A DNA stretch of 36,983 nt from Bacteroidales bacterium UBA755 (GCA_002297815.1 DBKH01000013.1:3164-40146); one strand, 5' to 3'; positions 24,892 to 32,678 are shown, counted from the stretch's first letter. Made by a program: numbers and translations. The notes: a model not told the origin generated them from the sequence alone.

Positions 24892-25923
24892 TCATTTTCC
24901 AAGAGGGAAATAACTTTCCGTACCAAGCTGATAGACAGCGATTCTGTCTTGAAGTAGAGAGGTAACTCCATCAGACAAGCGAACCGTGCAAATGGCTGGA
25001 ATCCTATAAACAGCCACATTACCCTTAGCTGGGACGGCTTTTCCGGAAGCTTCTCCTACAGGTTGTGGGACAAGTTCCAGAAGATAAGGCTTGCCGGCCA
25101 TGTTGTCAGGTGGAACTATTCCGTCAGTGTCAGAGACTCTAAATGCAACATAAGTCTGTGACTTTCTTTCTTTTACAGGGACTACATCGCATTTGAGTTT
25201 CTGGATCTGGCAATCACTGTAGCCAATAAACATGGACATGTACTCCTTTTCAAGGGCAGCGATTTCTTTCAAAGCAGCGCCCATCGCCTCACCGCTGTAA
25301 GTAGCATCGGTGTCACCAGTGACGATCTGAACCCTTTTCTGTCTGAGGTTAAAAATCATGTCAGCGGCTTCTTTAGCCCTCTGTTCCAAGGATTTCTGAA
25401 CAATCATGTTCTGCTGGACTGCAATCCGATTGAAAGATGCGTCTTCTTTTACGCCTTTAAAAAGGGTAGCTGACTCTGATGTCAGATTGGAGCTTATTCC
25501 TTTGTCATTGAAGTCCGCCCCAGACCTTGACGTGAACCTCCATTGGGAGCTCTCACCGAAATTACCATCACTAACAGCAATAAGTCCTTGAGCTGAAAGT
25601 GCTAGGAACGACTCCGAGGCCTTATCCGGTGTCACATAGTACCGGAAGTTCTGATCAGCTTCAATGAATGGGGTCATTTTAACCTCATTGATAGTGCAAG
25701 TTGTCTGATCAGACTGTCTAGCATCCACACCTAAGTACTTTTGGGCATACTTCGCATAAGGACCTGCGTAAAAATATTCACGAACAGCCTCAACCTCTAT
25801 CGTAATGGTCGTCTGAGGAAGTGCGTACGAGACGGTTCCCATCGGATCTTGGGCCGAAACCCCGTTTGCTGGCAGCAGAGCAGCTGCAAGGCAGAGCAAT
25901 GATACTGATTTCTTCATATTCAT
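24892..25923 (-). CDS. DUF4831 family protein, exported
   Basis: 343 residues with a signal peptide (MKKSVSLLCLAAALLPANGVSAQ; ATG codons at 25923 and 25917 are both possible). The mature N-terminus has the features of DUF4831: VSYALPQTTITIEVEAVREYFYAGPYAKYAQKYLG. The rest is mixed alpha/beta with EQRAKEAADMIFNLRQKRVQIVTGD and a C-terminal domain rich in short strands. No enzyme motif is visible and the function is unknown for the family, which is largely restricted to Bacteroidota. It lies 7 bases after the acyltransferase stop and 27 bases before pepD, in the same direction. Confidence 0.85.
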   Translation of the reverse strand: MNMKKSVSLLCLAAALLPANGVSAQDPMGTVSYALPQTTITIEVEAVREYFYAGPYAKYAQKYLGVDARQSDQTTCTINEVKMTPFIEADQNFRYYVTPDKASESFLALSAQGLIAVSDGNFGESSQWRFTSRSGADFNDKGISSNLTSESATLFKGVKEDASFNRIAVQQNMIVQKSLEQRAKEAADMIFNLRQKRVQIVTGDTDATYSGEAMGAALKEIAALEKEYMSMFIGYSDCQIQKLKCDVVPVKERKSQTYVAFRVSDTDGIVPPDNMAGKPYLLELVPQPVGEASGKAVPAKGNVAVYRIPAICTVRLSDGVTSLLQDRIAVYQLGTESYFPLGK

Positions 25924-25930
25924 AAATTTA

Positions 25931-26842
25931 TCATTTCCATCGTTTGTGACTCCAAAGGTAATTCTCTGGATGCCTGTCCAAATCGGCTTGAAGGAGGTTG
26001 TAATATTCCTGCATTATCGAATGTGGAGTCATCGTCGAAGCATCCTGACAAATTTTGGTAAAAGTCCACTCATAGTGGCCTCTGGTGACAGGTGTCATAC
26101 TCATGTAGAACACACTGTAACCTAGTTTATGGGCTATTGAGGCTCCACCGAGCATCGTTCTTGTCGGTTGGTGCATAAAGTCAACGACATCATTGACAGT
26201 GGAGTTCTTGTAAGGGCATTGATCGGCTGGTATGATGTAAATCTTCTTGTCCGAGCGGTGTTCAATCGCGTAACGCAAGAGATTCACAGAGCTCACATAG
26301 CCGGTGTAGCCCTCCCGAAGAACGGGGGCGCATCTGTTAGAATGCATAATCTCGTCCCACATCTTGCTGCTGAGCGGTTTATAGACAGCAATGATGTCGT
26401 TGGCAGTTATCTTGCCGCGTTGGGATTCAGGACGGTAGTCATAGGTTAGGCAGCCTCCGGTCAGTTCCCAATTGCCAAAATGGCTGTTCAGCACGACCAC
26501 TCCTGGGCTTTCGGCCAAAGCGGCTTCGACAATCCCAAGGTTGGTGTATTCCACAAGGCGCTTCTTGTGAAGCCTTTCTGGATTCCGGCAGCCACCAAAC
26601 CAAATAGCCTCAGCTAGGACCTCCCCGAAATGCTTGTAAAACGCGTCCGAAATGCATCTTAGATCTTTGTATTTCTTTTCCGGAAAAGATCGTGCAAGGT
26701 TGATCATCACGACATCCCGACGGTAATGCATGACATCCCTAAGCAGCCATGAAAAGAATCCAGCCCAAGCATAGTGAAACCCCAGCGGAAGCGCTGAGAT
26801 CCCTCTTAGAAGCCCTTGCATCAGTTTCGTCAATACCTTCAT
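25931..26842 (-). CDS. LpxL/HtrB-like lysophospholipid or lipid A acyltransferase
   Basis: 303 residues. The acyltransferase motif NSHFGNWELTGG (H-x4-E) is the LpxL/LpxM catalytic block. IAVYKPLSSKMWDEIM and IIPADQCPYKN fit the later conserved regions, and an N-terminal hydrophobic stretch (about 10-35) anchors it to the inner membrane. Family members transfer a secondary acyl chain to Kdo2-lipid A or to related lipids (ornithine and glycine lipids in Bacteroidota), and sequence does not decide which. It is the first gene before DUF4831 and pepD. It is divergent from greA. Confidence 0.88.
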   Translation of the reverse strand: MKVLTKLMQGLLRGISALPLGFHYAWAGFFSWLLRDVMHYRRDVVMINLARSFPEKKYKDLRCISDAFYKHFGEVLAEAIWFGGCRNPERLHKKRLVEYTNLGIVEAALAESPGVVVLNSHFGNWELTGGCLTYDYRPESQRGKITANDIIAVYKPLSSKMWDEIMHSNRCAPVLREGYTGYVSSVNLLRYAIEHRSDKKIYIIPADQCPYKNSTVNDVVDFMHQPTRTMLGGASIAHKLGYSVFYMSMTPVTRGHYEWTFTKICQDASTMTPHSIMQEYYNLLQADLDRHPENYLWSHKRWK

Positions 26843-26868
26843 TTGTCAACAATCTGTCGCATATCAGA

Positions 26869-26876
26869 CAAATATA
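26869..26876 (-). promoter_or_regulatory. Candidate -7 box of the acyltransferase-DUF4831-pepD unit
   Basis: The minus strand reads TATATTTG 26 bases before the ATG. The -33 region has GTTTTC instead of TTTG, so the promoter may be weaker or regulated. Confidence 0.5.
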
Positions 26877-26984
26877 ACATTTATAAATGACAGCGAAAAC
26901 ACAATCCACCGTTTTTTAGTGATATTTTCTGACAAATTGCATCGCTACCGTAATTCTGATGGACTTTGTAAAGGGAATAGTTTA

Positions 26985-27032
26985 TTTGTCCGTCAAAAAG
27001 GTGGTTCCACCGGACAAAATTTGTAATTTTGC
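26985..27032 (+). promoter_or_regulatory. greA upstream dyad and -7 box
   Basis: TTTGTCCG (26985-26992) and CGGACAAA (27012-27019) form a perfect 8-bp inverted repeat. Inside it GGTGG and CCACC pair around TT. TAATTTTG (27025-27032) directly follows and fits the -7 consensus. The TTTG inside the left arm is 36 bases from the -7 box, too far for a normal promoter, so the dyad looks more like an operator or leader element. Confidence 0.5.
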
Positions 27033-27054
27033 CTAGCATAACAAATGAGACGTC

Positions 27055-27525
27055 ATGGAATATCTGTCCAAGGAACGCTACGACCAGATTGTAGCGGAAC
27101 TTAATAACCTTATAAATGTGGAATATCCACGCATCAAGGAAGACCTCTCCGAAGCCCGCGCGCAAGGGGATTTAAGCGAGAACTTTGAATACCGCGCGGC
27201 AAGGAGAGCCCAAGGCAAGACCATCAGCAGAATACGCTTCCTTCAGAAAGTTCTTGAATATTCAAGGGTCATCGACACAGCGGCATTGCCAAAGGATCAA
27301 GTCTCACTGCTTAGCAAAGTGGAATTTACGAATATTTCGTCGAACGTCAGGATGACCTACACCATTGTGAGCCCGCACGAAATGAACCTTGAGAAAGGCA
27401 AAATTTCCTGCAAGTCTCCGATTGGTGCCGCTTTGATGGGCCGGAAAGTCGGTGATGTGGTGGAGGTTCATGCCCCGTCCGGCACATTCCAGGTTAGGAT
27501 CGAGAGCCTGTCTATCGAACAGTGA
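27055..27525 (+). CDS. greA: Transcription elongation factor GreA
   Basis: 156 residues, the usual GreA length. The N-terminal coiled coil (about 1-75) carries the acidic tip region EDLSEARAQGDLSENFEYRAARRAQ, with Asp and Glu residues that reach the RNA polymerase active site. The C-terminal FKBP-like domain (about 80-156) has the ISCKSPIGAALMGRKVGDVVEV motif. It stimulates cleavage of backtracked RNA by RNA polymerase. It is a single gene with its own upstream box and a strong terminator 39 bases after the stop. Confidence 0.95.
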   Translation: MEYLSKERYDQIVAELNNLINVEYPRIKEDLSEARAQGDLSENFEYRAARRAQGKTISRIRFLQKVLEYSRVIDTAALPKDQVSLLSKVEFTNISSNVRMTYTIVSPHEMNLEKGKISCKSPIGAALMGRKVGDVVEVHAPSGTFQVRIESLSIEQ

Positions 27526-27563
27526 CAAATTTCCTGTACCGCTCGACTTTATAAGCCTAAAAG

Positions 27564-27607
27564 AAACAGAGTGAATACCTTACGAGTAAAGCATTCACTC
27601 TGTTTTT
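27564..27607 (+). terminator. greA terminator, possibly shared with the BspA gene
   Basis: A perfect 13-bp stem AAACAGAGTGAAT (27564-27576) with ATTCACTCTGTTT (27593-27605), 16-base loop, then a T-run. The left arm gives A-rich sequence on the other strand, so it may serve both convergent genes. Confidence 0.8.
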
Positions 27608-27631
27608 GCTAGCCAGATTGCTCTCTGCTAT

Positions 27632-29698
27632 TTATTGCTCTTCTTTAATTCTGTCTGCGTAGGTTGACCAGCCTTCTGCGGCTTTGTAGGTCTCTGCGCA
27701 GCCTTTCGGGACGTAGATTACGAAGTTGTCAGACGTATCAGCGAAGGTATTGGTGTCTAGCGTTGCAGGAGTGGCTGACAGCATGTGGATTTCAGCCAGT
27801 CCCTTGCTGTTATAGAATATGTTCGCCCCCAATTTGCCGACATTTGCTGAGATTGTAATCTTTTTGAGAGCATTCATATTGCTAAATGCATACTGTCCGA
27901 TTTCTGTAATCGGTGCTCCTGCCAGGTCAATTGAGGTGATGCCACTGTATTCAAATGCAGCGCTACCGATGCTTTCAATATTTGGAAGGCTTATCTCCCC
28001 GGCAATCTTTGTACAGTTATTGAACCCACCATTTCCTATTGTCTTGACTATCTTCAACTGTTCATTGGTTACTTCCAATGCATTGCAGTTTTGGAAGGCA
28101 TAAATTCCGATGTTTTCCGTGAGGTAGCTAACCATAGGTAAGGTTCTGCAGTCTTTGAACATATAGTCCGAGATTTTGGTAAGATTCTTGAGTGAACCGA
28201 CACTGGTCAGCTTTCCGCAGCCATCAAACATATTATTGCCAGCGCTTGTGAGATTTCGTAAATCTACGCTTTCCACACCGCAGGAGGCAAACGCGTATGC
28301 TTCAGCTGTCAGGAGATTACTTAGGTTTATGCTTTTGAGATTGCTGCAACCGCGAAATGCATAACGAAAAACGTTTTTGAGTTTCGGTGTATCACCGACA
28401 GATTCTAGATTAATGGCGCTTTGAAATGCGCTCTGTCCGATGGCTGTGACTGAAGAGAGGTCTATATTTTTAAGCTGTTTGCATTCGTAGAACGCATATG
28501 CTTCTATTGTCTCAAGACCATGCGTGCTATAAATTTCAGAGAGGTTGGTTCCTCTAAAACTATTGAAACTTATTGTAGTGATATTAGGAGGAAGTGTTAT
28601 CTTTCCTATTTTTACTTTATTGTTCCAGAAATTTGGAGTCTTCACCAATCCTGTGAAATGCTGAAATTCATGGAATGATGTAATTTTGGTGCTATTAGGC
28701 AATGTACTGCTTATAAAAGATGACATCTGACTATCCGTCACCACAGCCGCCTCACCCATCGTAAGAAAGCCGTCATTATCTGTGTCAAAATTGCTCACCA
28801 GCAATTCTCCAAGATTAGTATCCAAAAATGAGATGACATTGAAATCAGTCTTGTCAAGGTTCAGTTTGAGCGTGACTTTGTGGCCGGCTTGGAGATTGCT
28901 GCCGTCAATAACCTTGGTCTGTGTGAGGGGCGCACCGTCCTTGGTGTAGGTGATGTCGATCTTGACCTTGGTCCCAGTCAGATCAACAGGAGCGACAACA
29001 GCGAGTTTACCCTGCCATTCCGTACTGAGTTCAGCAACTGGGTCACTCACTGAGACGTAGTTATAGGATTCCGTCAAAATCTTGTCAGCCATGATGGTTT
29101 TTCCTGTGAAGTGTTTATCTTCGTCAAGGCTAGTCAGCATCACTTTCGTCACGGGACATCCATTAAGTTCCGAGGACTTGAACTGGAAATCAATGTAGGC
29201 GCAGTCATGTGTAAATGTCAGCCCTTTTTCAACCAACTCGGCTTTAGTTCCTGAGAATTCAGCGCTCATTTTGCCCCATTTCCCAGTCTGGCCATCCTGC
29301 TCTGCGGCAATCTCGATCACTTGGGTGCCATCTGAGGTAGTCTCAAAATAAGGATAATTGGCTGTGAAAGCAATCTGTGTCTCATCTGTCACCTCGACCC
29401 CCTCTTTGATAGGCACCGTAATCGTTGCTGACTGTTTCCCGTCAAACTCATCCTTTATCGCGTAGAAAGAACTTCCGTCAACTACGCTATAACCATCCGC
29501 GACAAACCCGATTCTGTCACCCTTTGCCCAAAGCACGTTAACTCCGTCAATCGTTGTCTTTGTTGCCTGCGAAACATTCGCGCTGACCTCAATCCCACGA
29601 ACTTCCTCAGTTTCCTTTCCTTGCTCCTCAAGGTTTTCCTTGCTGCATGCAGCCACTGCCAGAACGGTCAGAGCCGCTGTAAAAAGATGCTTCTTCAT
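27632..29698 (-). CDS. Surface lipoprotein: fimbrillin-like N-terminus fused to BspA leucine-rich repeats
   Basis: 688 residues. A lipoprotein signal peptide (MKKHLFTAALTVLAVAACSKEN, lipobox AVAAC) is followed by a fimbrillin/Mfa-like domain (about 30-285) with the hallmark ATKTTIDG then VLWAKGDRIGF. Next comes an EF-hand-like loop FDTDNDGFLTMGEA (about residues 300-315), then BspA-type LRR_5 repeats (about 335-650; units such as AYAFYECKQLKNIDLSS) and the typical C-terminal VIYVPKGCAETYKAAEGWSTY. It is likely exposed on the outer membrane and adhesive; the ligand is unknown. ATG 29698 is chosen because the only upstream in-frame start is a TTG. Transcription appears to start some 215 bases upstream in a structured leader. 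Confidence 0.88.
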   Translation of the reverse strand: MKKHLFTAALTVLAVAACSKENLEEQGKETEEVRGIEVSANVSQATKTTIDGVNVLWAKGDRIGFVADGYSVVDGSSFYAIKDEFDGKQSATITVPIKEGVEVTDETQIAFTANYPYFETTSDGTQVIEIAAEQDGQTGKWGKMSAEFSGTKAELVEKGLTFTHDCAYIDFQFKSSELNGCPVTKVMLTSLDEDKHFTGKTIMADKILTESYNYVSVSDPVAELSTEWQGKLAVVAPVDLTGTKVKIDITYTKDGAPLTQTKVIDGSNLQAGHKVTLKLNLDKTDFNVISFLDTNLGELLVSNFDTDNDGFLTMGEAAVVTDSQMSSFISSTLPNSTKITSFHEFQHFTGLVKTPNFWNNKVKIGKITLPPNITTISFNSFRGTNLSEIYSTHGLETIEAYAFYECKQLKNIDLSSVTAIGQSAFQSAINLESVGDTPKLKNVFRYAFRGCSNLKSINLSNLLTAEAYAFASCGVESVDLRNLTSAGNNMFDGCGKLTSVGSLKNLTKISDYMFKDCRTLPMVSYLTENIGIYAFQNCNALEVTNEQLKIVKTIGNGGFNNCTKIAGEISLPNIESIGSAAFEYSGITSIDLAGAPITEIGQYAFSNMNALKKITISANVGKLGANIFYNSKGLAEIHMLSATPATLDTNTFADTSDNFVIYVPKGCAETYKAAEGWSTYADRIKEEQ

Positions 29699-29731
29699 AT
29701 AGTCTTTCAAGATTAAGAAAAGGTTAATACT

Positions 29732-29858
29732 CAGCGTCTTCGCTATCGCCCCAAGAGCTTTCTTTGAGAGAATTTATACCCCCCCCCACGCTGGTTGCGA
29801 AAACATGGCTTGCTTCGATTTCGCAAACCAAAACCTCCGGTGCGGCATAAGCCCGGAG
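29732..29858 (-). promoter_or_regulatory. Structured 5' leader of the BspA lipoprotein gene
   Basis: Read on the minus strand: stem one CTCCGG / CCGGAG (29858-29853 with 29840-29835); stem two GGTTTGCGAAA with TTTTCGCAACC (about 29829-29819 with 29803-29793, one bulged base); stem three CAGCGT / ACGCTG (29793-29788 with 29737-29732), enclosing the G9 tract. Stems two and three share one base at 29793. The leader lies between promoter and ATG. Function unknown; a regulatory RNA is inferred. Confidence 0.5.
29779..29787 (-). repeat. G9 homopolymer in the BspA leader
   Basis: Nine consecutive C on the plus strand (G on the transcript) about 80 bases before the lipoprotein ATG. It is the longest G/C homopolymer I see in the window. 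Confidence 0.9.
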
Positions 29859-29918
29859 AATACTGTTTTTATTATTCATTGCTTAAAGGTTTAATAAGTT
29901 GCAAAACATTTTGTTCGA

Positions 29919-29950
29919 CAAAGTTAGAAAAACCGTTCCGGTTTAGCAAA
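29919..29950 (-). promoter_or_regulatory. Promoter of the BspA lipoprotein gene
   Basis: On the minus strand TTTG (29950-29947), a 20-base spacer, then TAACTTTG (29926-29919): an exact consensus arrangement. The transcript start is expected near 29912, leaving a leader of roughly 215 bases. Confidence 0.75.
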
Positions 29951-30165
29951 TAAAAACAGACATCCTTTTTAGGGTGTCCTCCGGAAGTATATATTCCATA
30001 TAAAGCTGGCTGTAGGTAATATCCGAGAAGAAACCCTATCATTGCGCAGATTATCAAAAAATAACTTGCGCAAGTATGCCAAAAATATCATTGTTCCGCA
30101 GAAAATCATTTAATAATTTGCGCAAAAGCGGTAAAGAGTCTATCCTTGCTCACAAAATCACTTAA

Positions 30166-30360
30166 ATTTCAGTCAACAGTCAGCTGCACAACACTTGGTG
30201 TGGCCTCTCGTTCGAGATGTTATACCTTTACCACCTGAAGCAGACTCTCGGCATTTCCGATGCAGTGAAATGGCTTTTCATCACGGGCGCAATAATACTA
30301 TATTTTGCTTCCATTGTGGTACTTACTTACCATGACGGGAGCAAAAAATCAGCAAAGTGA
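30166..30360 (+). pseudogene. 3' remnant of a membrane-protein gene
   Basis: An open frame runs from just after a TAA (30163-30165) to the TGA at 30358-30360. It reads through QLHNTWCGLSFEMLYLYHLKQ to a hydrophobic helix WLFITGAIILYFASIVVLTY and a basic tail GSKKSAK. The only ATG (30217) would give 47 residues starting inside the conserved-looking part. No ribosome site or promoter is visible. I read it as the end of a lost inner-membrane protein gene; family not recognised. A genuine small membrane protein cannot be ruled out. Confidence 0.4.
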
Positions 30361-30400
30361 TTAAGTACGCGAATTTAGCTAGAGTATCAGACGGTTACAC

Positions 30401-30428
30401 TACAGCTCTACAGCTCTACAGCTTTACA
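30401..30428 (+). repeat. Short tandem repeat, unit TACAGCTC
   Basis: Two exact copies of the 8-base unit, a third with one change and a half copy, in the gap beyond the GNAT gene. Confidence 0.8.
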
Positions 30429-30499
30429 CCTTGTTCTAAGCTGAGTTTTAATCTCCGTTAGTACCTACAAGTTCTTTTGCATAAAAACAACAGCGGGAA

Positions 30500-30991
30500 C
30501 TACAAGACGAGTTCAAGGTCAACGACATCTAGCCATCGGTCGAATTTGCGACCGACTTGTGCGAAGCGTGAGACTTGGCAGAAACCAAGGTCTTTATGCA
30601 GATTAATGCTAGGATTGTTGTCTGCTGTGATGCATGCGATGAGGGCGTGGTAGCCTCGGTTGCGGCTTTCCTCAATCAAAGCGACCATCAAAAGTTTACC
30701 GATTCCTTGATGACAAAATTCCGGGTCCAGATAGACAGTGATCTCAAGTGTCTTTGAATATGCTTCCCGCTCCTTCCACAGATGGGCGTAGCAATAACCA
30801 ACGGCCACGCCATCATATTCATAGACAAAGAAAGGAAAGGCAGTGGAGATAGAATTGATGCGGCCACGCATCTCCTCCGTTGTGACTCGTTCTGTCTCGA
30901 AGGTGATGGTGGTCGCTGAAATGTATTTATTATAAATGGAAGCGATGCTCTCAGCATCGTCTAACCGCACTGTCCGGATATATCCGTTCAT
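30500..30991 (-). CDS. GNAT N-acetyltransferase, phosphinothricin/methionine-type
   Basis: 163 residues. IRTVRLDDAESIASIYNKYI followed by TTITFETERVTTEEM is the typical N-terminus of the Pat/MnaT group of GNAT enzymes. The acetyl-CoA binding motif is HQGIGKLLM (Q/R-x-x-G-x-G/A), and NNPSINLHKDLGF is the conserved C-terminal motif. Relatives acetylate phosphinothricin, methionine sulfoximine or methionine sulfone. The natural substrate here is not known. The ATG directly follows the flavodoxin stop with no gap, so the two are co-translated and co-transcribed. Confidence 0.9.
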   Translation of the reverse strand: MNGYIRTVRLDDAESIASIYNKYISATTITFETERVTTEEMRGRINSISTAFPFFVYEYDGVAVGYCYAHLWKEREAYSKTLEITVYLDPEFCHQGIGKLLMVALIEESRNRGYHALIACITADNNPSINLHKDLGFCQVSRFAQVGRKFDRWLDVVDLELVL

Positions 30992-31555
30992 CTACAGGCT
31001 TTTGACCCACTCGTCAACTGTCTTCTGGCTGGCACCATTCAAGAGTTTGCCAGTCTTGAAATTGACTTCCGGATATTGCTTTCCGAGCACCTTGAGGGAG
31101 TTTTGGATTCCACTGCCACCGGATGTCATAAAAAGAATAACTGTCTTGCCTTTCAGACCGTAAGTCTCGATGAAGGTGTTGATGATCCTCGGAGCACCGT
31201 TCCACCAGTTCGGGAAGCCAAGGTAAACCACATCATAGGCGTCCAGATTCTCCTTGGTCTTGATGAATGCCGGACGTGAGGACGGATCAGCGTTCTCCTT
31301 GCAGCAGCGGGAATTCTCAACGGTCCAGTCCAGATCCTCAGCGGAATACTCTGTTTCCGGGGTAATCTTGTAAAGTTCACCGTTGGTAGCGGAGGCAATC
31401 TTCTTCGCCAAGGATTCTGTTGTTCCAGTGGCGGAGAAATAAGCCACAAGTGTCTTGTTCTCAGTCATATTCTTTTTCTCCTTCTTTTGTCCGCAGGCTG
31501 TGACGGTGATAAGTCCCAAGGTCACAACCGCGATGATAAACACTAATTTTTTCAT
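30992..31555 (-). CDS. Flavodoxin, predicted lipoprotein
   Basis: 187 residues. MKKLVFIIAVVTLGLITVTACGQ is a lipoprotein signal peptide with lipobox TVTAC, then a short charged linker. The flavodoxin domain follows: TLVAYFSATGTTESLAKKIA is the FMN phosphate-binding loop, YDVVYLGFPNWWNGAPRII is the W-rich loop over the isoalloxazine ring, and VILFMTSGGSG the third loop. An exported, membrane-anchored flavodoxin implies electron transfer on the periplasmic side, or the signal acts as an anchor only. It lies between the AraC regulator (58-base gap) and GNAT gene (no gap). Confidence 0.9.
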   Translation of the reverse strand: MKKLVFIIAVVTLGLITVTACGQKKEKKNMTENKTLVAYFSATGTTESLAKKIASATNGELYKITPETEYSAEDLDWTVENSRCCKENADPSSRPAFIKTKENLDAYDVVYLGFPNWWNGAPRIINTFIETYGLKGKTVILFMTSGGSGIQNSLKVLGKQYPEVNFKTGKLLNGASQKTVDEWVKSL

Positions 31556-31613
31556 AATTCTATCTGTTTTTGATTATTTTCCACAAGATGCATACTGCTC
31601 ATCTGTCACAGGC

Positions 31614-32519
31614 TCAAGCCATTCGTTGCTGCCGACGGTACTCGCTCGGAGTCATCCCTGAGTGTTTCTTGAAAAACCTCACGAAGTGCTGAGGATAGAG
31701 GAAGCCGAGCGAAGCCGCCACTTCCTTGACGGAAAGTTCCGGTGAAGCGAGCTGACGCTTGGCATAGCTAAAAAGACGCACGGCAATATATTCCTGAGCG
31801 GTCTTGCCTGTCTCGGCTTTGACCATGTCGCCAAAGTAGTTTGGAGACAGGAAAACCTTGTCGGCAAAATACTTGACTGTCGGAAGGCCCTCGGTCTCGG
31901 TCTTGCCTGAGGCGATATATTCATCGACAAGATTCTCGAATCGGGCGATGACCCCAAGGTTCAGGTCCTGCCTTGTGACAAACTGCCTTTCGTAGAAGCG
32001 GAGGCAATAGTCAAGGATCAGTTCGATGTTCGTTGTCACGAGGCTTTTGGTGTGCCTGTCAATCGGATTCTGAAGTTCCTTTCCGACGATTGCCATGCAG
32101 TCCGTGATGATTTTGCGCTCATCCTCGGAGAGATGCAGAGCCTCGTTGGAGGCATAGGAGAAAAAGGTGTAGTCCTTCATCTTGCGCTCCAGAGAAGTTC
32201 CGTGCAGGAAGTCCGGGTGGAAAAGGATGCCTTTGGCTCTCTTCGGCACCCCGGCCACTGACTCGTAGCCCACGACCTGATCCGGTGCGATGCTGACAAT
32301 CGTTTGGCCGTCAAAGTCGTACTTGGTCTTACCATAGTTGATGACACACCCCTTGGTCTCCTTCAGAAACAGTGAATAGAATCCGTTTGTGTGCCGTCCC
32401 GGAATGAGTTTGCTGTTGCTCTCATCAAATTCCACGTACGCCACCAGCGGATGCATGGTCTTGAAGCCGTACATGTTATTGTACTCCTCTATCGTCTCTA
32501 TTCTGTAAATCTCGTCCAT
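31614..32519 (-). CDS. AraC-family transcriptional regulator
   Basis: 301 residues. An N-terminal cupin-like sensing domain (about 20-180) is followed by the AraC double helix-turn-helix (about 195-298): the first HTH around PTVKYFADKVFLSPNYFGDMVKAETGKTAQEYI, the second LSVKEVAASLGFLYPQHFVRFFKKHSGMTPSEYRRQ, which is the AraC signature. It probably controls the flavodoxin and GNAT genes directly downstream in the same direction. The effector is unknown. No consensus promoter is evident in its 160-base upstream gap. Confidence 0.92.
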   Translation of the reverse strand: MDEIYRIETIEEYNNMYGFKTMHPLVAYVEFDESNSKLIPGRHTNGFYSLFLKETKGCVINYGKTKYDFDGQTIVSIAPDQVVGYESVAGVPKRAKGILFHPDFLHGTSLERKMKDYTFFSYASNEALHLSEDERKIITDCMAIVGKELQNPIDRHTKSLVTTNIELILDYCLRFYERQFVTRQDLNLGVIARFENLVDEYIASGKTETEGLPTVKYFADKVFLSPNYFGDMVKAETGKTAQEYIAVRLFSYAKRQLASPELSVKEVAASLGFLYPQHFVRFFKKHSGMTPSEYRRQQRMA

Positions 32520-32648
32520 AATTGTCCTAACTTTACGGAGCGCAATTTATGCAAAACTTGGACAACTTCCACCACCAGACACAAATGAAATGTAATCTTG
32601 GTACTTCTTTCTGTAAGAATGGTATTAAAACAACGTCATCATCTAGCA

Positions 32649-32669
32649 ATTCAACAAGATCAGTGACCG
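32649..32669 (-). repeat. Degenerate copy of the hairpin repeat downstream of pyrF
   Basis: The plus strand TTCAACAAGATCAGTGACCG matches the reverse form CTTCAGCAAGCTCAGTGACC of the family with three or four changes, 10 bases beyond the pyrF stop. Confidence 0.6.
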
Positions 32670-32678
32670 GAAGGCTTT

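Larger units (their letters stand above)
29711..30499. other. 789-base gap without an intact gene
   Basis: Holds the promoter and structured leader of the BspA gene (29711-29950), three TTGCGCA-type words between 30042 and 30124 including the palindrome ACTTGCGCAAGT, the 3' remnant of a membrane-protein gene (30166-30360) and an 8-bp tandem repeat (30401-30428). It has the look of a decayed locus. Confidence 0.6.

Noticed and set aside
29872..30057. 61-codon minus-strand frame with a hydrophobic start upstream of the BspA gene
   Set aside because: It spans the consensus promoter of the BspA gene and lacks a ribosome site; more likely non-coding.
31596..31614. Sequence CTGTCACAGGCTCAAG resembling the hairpin repeat, between AraC and flavodoxin genes
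   Set aside because: Only about nine bases match the core (ACAGGCTCA) and the stem is absent; likely chance.
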